Shown here in pieces: positions 1 to 4,440 of a DNA stretch of 5,796 nucleotides (its first letter is position 1; the number at the start of each line of letters is the position of its first letter). Below the pieces are notes generated by a model. That model saw nothing but the letters and a program-made list of their open reading frames with translations. It was not told the DNA's origin and did no database searches. This DNA is from Pseudomonadota bacterium (GTDB lineage: Bacteria; Pseudomonadota; Alphaproteobacteria; Acetobacterales; Acetobacteraceae), in NCBI GenBank assembly GCA_021798375.1, contig JAJZHU010000158.1:1-5796 (forward strand), written 5' to 3'. A program made the translations under genes and the position numbers.

Positions 1-1
1 T

Positions 2-466
2 CTCACCTGCCGCCTCGCCGGGATAAAGCCGGTGCCGATGGTGCGTGTGGTGGCGGATAGCGGCTTGCGTACGCCGGTTACGTCGCGTTTGGTGCGTACA
101 GCCGAAGATCACCCGGTTTGGTTGCTCTACAGGGCGGGAGCGGGGAGTTGCGATGCCCCCGGTGTATCGTTGTTGCCTGTCGCGGCGGACGAATCCGGGC
201 TTGATATGGCACAGGCCTTGCGGACGCTCGCCGATCGCGGCATCACACGTTTGATGGTCGAAGGTGGCGGCGGGTTGGCGGCGTCGTTGCTGCGGGCCGA
301 TCTGGTCGATCGCATTGTGTGGTTTCACGCGCCGTCTGTCATGGGCGGCGACGGGGTTCCCGCCGTGCAGGGTTGGGGCGTGCGTGAGTTGGCTCAGTTG
401 CGGAATTTTCGTCCCCTTGAACAACGGCGTCTGGGCGCCGATCTTTGCAGCGCATACGAAAGATAA
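2..466 (+). CDS. ribD: RibD, C-terminal 5-amino-6-(5-phosphoribosylamino)uracil reductase domain (5'-partial)
   Basis: The last 154 residues of the bifunctional riboflavin enzyme RibD. Its N-terminal half deaminates the pyrimidine from GTP cyclohydrolase II, and this half reduces the ribosyl side chain with NADPH in the cytoplasm. Visible are the domain-entry motif LTCRLAG at the very edge, the strand MVRVVADSGLRTP, the conserved VEGGGGLAASLLRADLVDRI (nucleotides 257-316) that builds the nucleotide/substrate pocket, and the PSVMGGDG loop after it. The frame is open to the left edge. Family members are about 360-380 residues, so roughly 210-220 residues with the zinc deaminase motif should lie outside. 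The GTG at 32 and ATG at 38 are internal codons, not starts, because conserved sequence continues upstream of them. The stop is 3 bases before ribE, so they share one transcript. The assignment is firm from conserved motifs and context. Confidence 0.93.
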   Translation, partial: LTCRLAGIKPVPMVRVVADSGLRTPVTSRLVRTAEDHPVWLLYRAGAGSCDAPGVSLLPVAADESGLDMAQALRTLADRGITRLMVEGGGGLAASLLRADLVDRIVWFHAPSVMGGDGVPAVQGWGVRELAQLRNFRPLEQRRLGADLCSAYER

Positions 467-469
467 GGC

Positions 470-1081
470 ATGTTTACCGGTATCATCACGGCGATTGGCA
501 TTGTGCGGGAGGTCACCCCGGTGGGGGCGGGCCAGGATATGCGTTTGGTGATCGGTACGCCCTGGGACACCAGCAGCGTCGATATCGGCGCCTCGATCGC
601 CTGCAGCGGCTGTTGCCTGACGGTGATTGATCGCGGCGCCGATTGGTTCGCGGTGCAGGTTTCAGCCGAATCCATCGCCAAAACCGCGATTGGCTCGTGG
701 AAAACGGGCAGCCGGATCAATCTGGAACGCGCCATGAAACTGGGCGACGAACTGGGCGGGCATATTGTTTCCGGCCATGTCGATGGCACCGGCGTGCTGG
801 TTGGGCGCAGCGGCGAAAATGCCTCGGTGCGGCTGGTTTTCCAAACCCCGTCCGATCTGGCCAAATTCATCGCCCCCAAGGGTTCGGTGGCCATCAACGG
901 CGTGTCGCTGACCGTGAACGAAGTTGAAGGCGCCGAAACAGGGGGAACCCATTTTGGGGTGAATATCATCCCCCACACGGCCGAGCATACCAACCTGGGT
1001 GGTTTGGCGGTCGGCGATGCGGTCCATCTCGAAATTGACATGTTGGCGCGTTATGTGGCGCGTCTCTCGGAGTTCAAATGA
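470..1081 (+). CDS. ribE: Riboflavin synthase alpha chain
   Basis: Catalyses the last step of riboflavin synthesis, dismutation of two 6,7-dimethyl-8-ribityllumazines into riboflavin and the pyrimidine diamine, as a cytoplasmic trimer. It has 203 residues, normal for the family. The duplicated beta-barrel architecture is visible. Barrel 1 starts with MFTGI (residues 1-5), carries IACSGCCLTV (43-52, with the active-site Cys48) and SAESIAKT (65-72). Barrel 2 carries GGHIVSGHVDG (96-106, His103), the paired repeat motif INGVSLTVN (142-150) and IPHT (167-170), and ends with the helix LEIDMLARYVARL that trimerises. The ATG at 470 is fixed by the obligatory MFTGI start, although its Shine-Dalgarno is poor (AAGG only one base away), which suggests translation by coupling to ribD 3 bases upstream. 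Some species call this gene ribC; the symbol ribE is used here for the synthase. Confidence 0.97.
   Translation: MFTGIITAIGIVREVTPVGAGQDMRLVIGTPWDTSSVDIGASIACSGCCLTVIDRGADWFAVQVSAESIAKTAIGSWKTGSRINLERAMKLGDELGGHIVSGHVDGTGVLVGRSGENASVRLVFQTPSDLAKFIAPKGSVAINGVSLTVNEVEGAETGGTHFGVNIIPHTAEHTNLGGLAVGDAVHLEIDMLARYVARLSEFK
1069..1081 (+). promoter_or_regulatory. Shine-Dalgarno and ATGA start/stop overlap, ribE to ribB
   Basis: GGAG at 1069-1072 lies 5 bases before the ribB ATG (1078-1080). That ATG overlaps the ribE stop TGA (1079-1081), giving a classic ATGA coupling junction. The ribosome binding site lies inside the end of ribE, so ribB translation is probably coupled to ribE. This decides the ribB start. 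Confidence 0.75.
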
Positions 1082-2208
1082 CCAATAATCCAACCGCAGC
1101 CCGGCTGCGCGAACATATCGCCAGCGTCGAAGAAATTCTCGAGGAAGCGCGTGCGGGCCGCATGTTCATTCTGGTGGATGACGAAGACCGCGAAAACGAA
1201 GGCGATCTGGTGATTCCGGCGCAATTCGCCACCCCCGAGGTGGTGAATTTCATGATCCGCCATGCCCGTGGTCTGGTGTGTCTGGCGCTGACCAAGGCCC
1301 GCGTCGAGCGGCTGGGACTGCCGGCGATGAGCCAAAATAACGCCGCACGGCACCAAACCGCTTTCACCGTTTCGATCGAAGCGCGCGACGGGGTGACGAC
1401 CGGCATTTCAGCGCATGATCGCGCCCGCACCATCGCCGCCGCGATCAATCCCGATGGCTTGCCCACGGATATCGTCACCCCCGGCCATGTGTTTCCGCTG
1501 GCGGCGCAAGATGGCGGCACGCTGGTGCGCGCGGGCCACACCGAGGCTTCGGTGGATATCGCCCGTCTGGCTGGTCTGGCCGCCGCCGGTGTGATCTGCG
1601 AGGTGTTGAAAGACGATGGCAGCATGGCGCGTCTGCCGGACCTGGTGGAATTCGCCAAGCTGCATAATCTGAAACTCGGCACCATCGCCGACCTGATCGC
1701 CTATCGCCGCCGCACCGAGCGTTTGGTGAAAATGTCCGCCAGCGGGGTGATCCACAACACCGCCACCGGCGAGTGGAAGGTGAGCGTATTCATATCGCAA
1801 CATGATCAGATGGAGCACATGGTTCTGACCAAGGGCAATGTGAATACCGAGGAACCCGTGCTGGTGCGGATGCACGCCATGGATCTGGTGCATGATCTGA
1901 CCGTGGGGCCGCATTGGGACATGTTGCACGGCGCGATGGGAGTGATCCACGCGGCCGGCCGCGGCGTCATCGTGCTGCTGTGGGATCGTTCGGCCAATTC
2001 CCTGACCAAACGGGTCGAGGCGCTGGACGTGGCAACACCGCTCGAAACCGAATTGCGCCACTATGGCATCGGCGCGCAGATTTTGCGTGAAATCGGCGTG
2101 CGCAACATGATCCTGATCTCGAACCATTCGCGCCACATCGTCGGGCTCGAAGGCTATGGATTGAATGTGGTGGGCCAGCGCGGGCTGGATGCGGAGACCG
2201 AGCATTGA
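1078..2208 (+). CDS. ribB: 3,4-dihydroxy-2-butanone 4-phosphate synthase with degenerate GTP cyclohydrolase II-like tail (RibBX type)
   Basis: 376 residues. Residues 1 to about 210 form a complete DHBP synthase, which turns ribulose 5-phosphate into the four-carbon unit for lumazine. It shows the acidic metal loop VDDEDRENEGD (33-43), SAHDRART (111-118), RAGHTEASVDIARLAGL (151-167, His154) and GVICE (171-175, Glu175). Residues about 215-376 align with GTP cyclohydrolase II in the part YGIGAQILREIGV (329-341) and GLEGYGLNVV (356-365). However, the zinc site HSEC...CDC is replaced by HAMDLVHDLTVGPHW (266-280) with no cysteine, and the GTP-site motif RQEGRGIG is replaced by WDRSANSL (302-309). 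The tail is therefore predicted to lack cyclohydrolase activity, as reported for proteobacterial RibBX proteins. It may be structural or regulatory. Annotating it as bifunctional RibBA would be wrong in function. It overlaps ribE and ribH by 4 bases each. Confidence 0.93.
   Translation: MTNNPTAARLREHIASVEEILEEARAGRMFILVDDEDRENEGDLVIPAQFATPEVVNFMIRHARGLVCLALTKARVERLGLPAMSQNNAARHQTAFTVSIEARDGVTTGISAHDRARTIAAAINPDGLPTDIVTPGHVFPLAAQDGGTLVRAGHTEASVDIARLAGLAAAGVICEVLKDDGSMARLPDLVEFAKLHNLKLGTIADLIAYRRRTERLVKMSASGVIHNTATGEWKVSVFISQHDQMEHMVLTKGNVNTEEPVLVRMHAMDLVHDLTVGPHWDMLHGAMGVIHAAGRGVIVLLWDRSANSLTKRVEALDVATPLETELRHYGIGAQILREIGVRNMILISNHSRHIVGLEGYGLNVVGQRGLDAETEH
2193..2207 (+). promoter_or_regulatory. 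Ribosome binding site selecting the TTG start of ribH
   Basis: GGAG at 2193-2196 sits 8 bases before TTG at 2205-2207. The TTG overlaps the ribB stop TGA at 2206-2208, forming TTGA. No ATG or GTG lies in frame within the preceding 45 bases or in the first codons after it, so the TTG is the best start. The next option, TTG at 2226, has no comparable site. Confidence 0.65.
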
Positions 2209-2687
2209 GCACGCAAGACGCGCCATTGCCGCACGCTCCGCGCATCGATGGCCTCCCGCCACACCTGTTGATCATTCGCGCGCCTTATTACCGCGATGTG
2301 GTTGACGGCATGACCAAAGGCGCCGAGGGCATTCTGGCCGAGGCGGGGGCGAGCTATCGGATCATCGATGTGGCCGGGGCGTTCGAGTTGCCGCAGGCCA
2401 TTCGCATCGCGCTGCGCGGGCGGGTGAAATTCGATGGTTTCGTGGCGCTTGGTTGCGTTGTTAAGGGCGAGACCGATCATTATGATTTCATCTGCGCCGC
2501 TACCATGAACGGGCTGATGGACGTTGCCTTGCAATATGGCGTTGCCTTGGGCAGCGGTTTGCTGACCGTGGAGAATATCGGTCAGGCCGAGGCGCGTTCG
2601 GGGCGGGATGGCCACAACAAGGGCGCCGAGGCGACGGTCGCGGCCTTGGTGCAGATCAACGTCGCGCGACAATTGGGATCGGTATAA
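2205..2687 (+). CDS. ribH: 6,7-dimethyl-8-ribityllumazine synthase
   Basis: Condenses the RibD-derived pyrimidine diamine with 3,4-dihydroxy-2-butanone 4-phosphate from RibB to give lumazine, the substrate of RibE. It has 160 residues, normal length. Motifs in order are RAPYYRDVVDGMTKGAEGIL (25-44), VAGAFELPQA (56-65, which binds the pyrimidine), FDGFVALGCVVKGETDHYDF (76-95) with the GET phosphate loop and proton-shuttling His92, then LLTVENIGQAEARSG (119-133) and NKGAEAT (138-144). The LLTVEN form, rather than the LTTD form of Bacillus and E. coli, resembles alphaproteobacterial lumazine synthases such as Brucella RibH1. The start is TTG, supported by GGAG 8 bases upstream and the overlap with ribB. 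The first 18 or so residues are unconserved, so the exact start is the least certain part. Family members assemble as pentamers or 60-mers; which applies cannot be read here. Confidence 0.95.
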   Translation: MSTQDAPLPHAPRIDGLPPHLLIIRAPYYRDVVDGMTKGAEGILAEAGASYRIIDVAGAFELPQAIRIALRGRVKFDGFVALGCVVKGETDHYDFICAATMNGLMDVALQYGVALGSGLLTVENIGQAEARSGRDGHNKGAEATVAALVQINVARQLGSV

Positions 2688-2689
2688 TC

Positions 2690-3169
2690 ATGGCGGGAAA
2701 ACCAACGCCACGCGGGCGCACCGTTGCCCGCGTTGCCGCCGTGCAGGCGCTGTTTCAGCTCGATCAGACGGGCGACGCGCTGGACCAGGTGATCGACCAG
2801 TTCATCCGCCATCGCTTGAATCCGGTGTCGGAACAAACCCATGAAGATGGCCATCTGCCCGAAGCCGATGTGGCGCTGTTCAGCCAGATCGTGCGCGCCG
2901 CGGTGGCCAGGGCGGACCAACTCGACGCGCTGATCGTCGAGGCGCTGCCCGCCGAATGGCCGCTGGCAAGACTCGATGCGGTGTTGCGCAGCCTGTTGCG
3001 CGCCGGGGCGGCTGAACTCGCGCAAGCCGACGGTCCGCCGTCGCGGGTGATCATCAATGAATATCTCGACGTGGCGCACAGCTTTTTCTCGGGCGACGAG
3101 GCAAAGCTGGTGAACGGTCTGCTGGATAAGTTGGCGCATCAGTTGCGGGCGGATGAGTTTAAAAAATAA
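2690..3169 (+). CDS. nusB: Transcription antitermination protein NusB
   Basis: A small all-helical RNA-binding protein. With NusE (ribosomal protein S10) it binds boxA RNA and assembles the antitermination complex on rRNA leaders. It has 159 residues, within the family range. Visible are the N-terminal arginine-rich helix RGRTVARVAAVQALFQ (8-23), the hydrophobic helix RLDAVLRSLLRAGAAEL (94-110), the signature PSRVIINEYLDVAHSF (117-132) and the C-terminal KLVNGLLDKLAHQL (139-152). The ATG at 2690 follows the ribH stop by 2 bases, with GGGA at 2675-2678 as a weak Shine-Dalgarno at 11 bases. The location after ribH is a conserved bacterial arrangement and reflects co-transcription rather than a role in riboflavin synthesis. 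The acidic stretch between residues 46 and 60 is a variable loop. Confidence 0.95.
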   Translation: MAGKPTPRGRTVARVAAVQALFQLDQTGDALDQVIDQFIRHRLNPVSEQTHEDGHLPEADVALFSQIVRAAVARADQLDALIVEALPAEWPLARLDAVLRSLLRAGAAELAQADGPPSRVIINEYLDVAHSFFSGDEAKLVNGLLDKLAHQLRADEFKK

Positions 3170-3204
3170 GCAAAGACTTTTGTCTGTTTTGGGGGCGCGG
3201 GCAA

Positions 3205-4152
3205 ATGGAACTGGCAGGCGAATTCAAGCTGATCGACCAATATTTCAAACCCCTGACCGGGCCAGAAGCGCTTGGCCTGGCCGATGACGCGGCGGTTTTC
3301 GCGGCGTCTCCGGGCGAGGATGTCGTGATTTCCACCGACGCGATGGTGGAACACACGCATTTTCTGCCGGGGGCCGATGCCAGTCTGCTGGCGCGCAAGC
3401 TATTGCGGGTCAATTTGTCGGATCTTGCCGCCATGGGGGCGCGGCCCTTGGGGTATTTGCTCACCCTTTGCTTGCCGAAAACCATATCGGGCGATTGGTT
3501 GCGGGCGTTTGCCGATGGCCTGGCGCTGGACCAGGATATTTTCAAGCTGCGGCTTTGGGGCGGCGACACCACCAGCACGCGCGGGCCGATCGTGGCCTCA
3601 GTCACCATTTTGGGGGCGGTGGCGCAAGGGCAGGCGGTGCGCCGCAATGGGGCGAGGCCCGGCGATTTGGTTTATGTCACCGGCACCATCGGCGACGGGC
3701 TGTTGGGATTGGCCGCGGCGCTGGGCGAGATTGCCGATATGGACGGTTATTTGGCGGGCCGTTATCACCTGCCCACCCCGCGCAATGCCCTGATGCTGGC
3801 GGGGATCGCGGGTGCGGCGATGGACGTGTCCGATGGCTTGATCCAGGAATTGGAACATTTGGCGCGGGCGAGCTCGGTTACGATCACCGTGCGCGCCCAG
3901 GACGTGCCGCTGTCGCCCCAGGCGGAAAGATTCCGCGATCGTCTGCCGCGGTTGCTTTCCGGTGGCGATGATTACGAGTTGCTGCTCACCGTGCCCCCCG
4001 CGCGCGAAGCGGCGTTGTTGGAGCAGGCCAAGCGTGCCGGTGTGCCGGTCACCCGCGTTGGCTGGTGTGAAGCGGGCGAGCCGCGGGTGACCGTGCTGGA
4101 TCAAACGGGCGCTGCCATGACGATTGCCGCCACGGGCTGGAGTCATTTTTAA
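3205..4152 (+). CDS. thiL: Thiamine-monophosphate kinase
   Basis: Phosphorylates thiamine monophosphate with ATP to give the cofactor thiamine diphosphate, in the cytoplasm. It has 315 residues, normal for the PurM/ThiL (AIRS) superfamily. Motifs are GEFKLIDQYF at the N-terminus (5-14), the Mg/ATP loop ADDAAVF (26-32), STDAMVEHTHF (43-53), NLSDLAAMGA (70-79), the phosphate-binding GGDTTSTRGP (119-128), RPGDLVYVTGTIGDG (151-165), MDVSDGLIQEL (206-216) and SGGDDYELLLTV (252-263), ending in GWSHF. The start at 3205 gives the family-typical short lead before GEF. A G-rich stretch (GGGGG at 3191-3195) is the only Shine-Dalgarno candidate. The gap from nusB is 35 bases with no convincing promoter, so thiL is probably the last gene of the rib-nusB operon. 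The stop codon lies inside a T5-A7 tract followed directly by hairpins. Confidence 0.96.
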   Translation: MELAGEFKLIDQYFKPLTGPEALGLADDAAVFAASPGEDVVISTDAMVEHTHFLPGADASLLARKLLRVNLSDLAAMGARPLGYLLTLCLPKTISGDWLRAFADGLALDQDIFKLRLWGGDTTSTRGPIVASVTILGAVAQGQAVRRNGARPGDLVYVTGTIGDGLLGLAAALGEIADMDGYLAGRYHLPTPRNALMLAGIAGAAMDVSDGLIQELEHLARASSVTITVRAQDVPLSPQAERFRDRLPRLLSGGDDYELLLTVPPAREAALLEQAKRAGVPVTRVGWCEAGEPRVTVLDQTGAAMTIAATGWSHF

Positions 4153-4176
4153 AAAAATGGTCCGGCGCCTGCCGGG
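4151..4176 (-). terminator. Leftward intrinsic terminator-like hairpin after thiL
   Basis: The plus strand carries CCGGC (4162-4166), loop GCCT, GCCGG (4171-4175), preceded by seven As at 4151-4157. Read on the minus strand this is a GC-rich 5-bp stem followed by ACCA and then seven Ts, the form of a Rho-independent terminator for leftward transcription. No minus-strand gene is seen in the window, so the transcript it would stop is unknown. The stem is short. On the plus strand it could instead be part of the thiL 3' end. Confidence 0.45.
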
Positions 4177-4223
4177 ACTCGCGCGATTGCACGAGCGATT
4201 GTGCGAGTCTGATGCCTTTATTT
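4175..4223 (+). terminator. Long stem-loop after thiL, probable 3' end of the rib-nusB-thiL transcript
   Basis: Arm 4176-4190 pairs with 4195-4209 over 15 consecutive positions (12 Watson-Crick, 3 G-U), with loop ACGA at 4191-4194 and a further G-U pair at 4175/4210. The three G-U pairs would become A-C mismatches on the opposite strand, so the structure belongs to rightward RNA. Only a weak, late U-rich stretch follows (CTTTATTT at 4216-4223). It may be an inefficient intrinsic terminator or an RNA-stabilising 3' structure. Its downstream edge touches the first NrdR-like box. Confidence 0.5.
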
Positions 4224-4228
4224 AGTAG
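4213..4228. promoter_or_regulatory. Possible NrdR box 1 (weak)
   Basis: This site matches about 9 of 16 positions of the NrdR consensus acaCwAtATaTwGtgt, including the core C....TAT and TAG. It is weak alone. What supports it is its position: its centre is exactly 31 bp upstream of the stronger box at 4244-4259. NrdR sites occur as pairs spaced by whole helical turns, often 31-32 bp. Confidence 0.3.
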
Positions 4229-4243
4229 CAGCATTAAATTTCT

Positions 4244-4259
4244 CTACCGTATATTGTGT
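4244..4259. promoter_or_regulatory. Putative NrdR box 2 upstream of nrdJ
   Basis: The right half ATATTGTGT (4251-4259) matches the NrdR consensus half-site at all nine positions. The left half is poor (3 of 7), giving 12 of 16 overall. NrdR is the dATP/ATP-sensing repressor of ribonucleotide reductase genes. The box overlaps an AT-rich segment (4217-4255) containing TATATT at 4250-4255, which could act as a -10 element, although I see no good -35 partner. A start near 4262 would give a leader of about 180 bases. Confidence 0.5.
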
Positions 4260-4307
4260 TGCCAATGGTCCGGGTCTAGGGTGTCTTGGTTGCGTGCCCG
4301 TAGAGTC

Positions 4308-4336
4308 GGGCGAGTGCACAAGCTGGTGCATCGCCC
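4308..4336 (+). other. Leader hairpin, 11 bp with one bulge
   Basis: GGGCGA (4308-4313) pairs with TCGCCC (4331-4336), and TGCAC (4315-4319) pairs with GTGCA (4326-4330), leaving G4314 bulged and a 6-base loop AAGCTG (4320-4325). All eleven pairs are Watson-Crick. Its 5' arm overlaps the 3' arm of a smaller hairpin (4296-4311), so those two are alternatives. Its 3' arm and loop can instead pair with the terminator region. Confidence 0.6.
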
Positions 4337-4350
4337 CTTCCTGCGGTAGT

Positions 4351-4390
4351 CTGCTGCGCCAGTGCGACGCATCATAGGCGGCGGTTTTTT
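4351..4390 (+). terminator. Intrinsic terminator-like hairpin inside the nrdJ leader
   Basis: CTGCTGC (4351-4357) pairs with GGCGGCGG (read from 4384 back to 4378, five Watson-Crick and two G-U), plus C4359-G4377 beyond a bulged G. The loop has its own small stem (4362-4365 with 4369-4372). Six Ts follow at once (4385-4390). It lies 50 bases before the nrdJ ATG, so it would act as an attenuator if the promoter is upstream, or end a separate small RNA. Confidence 0.5.
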
Positions 4391-4419
4391 GCGATTGCGG
4401 GTGGCCACCGAGAGGCCAA

Positions 4420-4440
4420 CCTAAAGACAGGACATTTAGG
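4420..4440 (+). promoter_or_regulatory. nrdJ ribosome binding site within a hairpin loop
   Basis: AGGA at 4429-4432 lies 8 bases before the ATG at 4441. It falls in the 9-base loop of a perfect 6-bp inverted repeat, CCTAAA (4420-4425) and TTTAGG (4435-4440), that directly abuts the start codon. The stem base shares 4420-4421 with the preceding hairpin (4399-4421), so the two cannot both close fully. Confidence 0.55.

Larger units (their letters stand above)
4260..4440 (+). ncRNA. Structured 5' leader of nrdJ, candidate cis-regulatory RNA
   Basis: This region has no coding sequence but is dense in strand-consistent RNA structure. Elements in order are a small hairpin GCCCG/CGGGC (4296-4300/4307-4311); a larger competing hairpin (4308-4336); an intrinsic-terminator-like hairpin with six Ts (4351-4390); a stem pairing 4399-4406 with 4414-4421 (7 pairs, one mismatch); and a hairpin around the Shine-Dalgarno (4420-4440). 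A 9-bp alternative helix joins 4322-4330 to 4355-4363. I found no match to the FMN box or B12 box motifs and no tRNA-like T arm. A separate small RNA ending at the T run near 4390 is the main alternative. The 5' end is an estimate. Confidence 0.45.

Noticed and set aside
1040..1090. FMN riboswitch before ribB
   Set aside because: ribE and ribB overlap by 4 bases, leaving no room, and no FMN-element motifs are visible anywhere in the operon.
1408..2262. Minus-strand open frame of 284 codons opposite ribB
   Set aside because: A shadow of ribB: His/Gln-rich composition with no recognisable motifs, and the plus frame has unmistakable RibB motifs.
3171..3191. Small hairpin AGAC-TTTT-GTCT between nusB and thiL
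   Set aside because: Only 4 clean pairs, AT-rich, followed by a G run rather than Ts; too weak for a terminator and consistent with the operon continuing into thiL.
4233..4248. CtrA-type site (TTAA-N7-TTAA)
   Set aside because: A TTAA is present at 4234-4237 but the second half is absent at the required spacing.
4260..4440. Cobalamin riboswitch upstream of the B12-dependent reductase
   Set aside because: Expected from biology, but I find neither a B12 box nor the conserved core around it. A covariance-model scan would be decisive.
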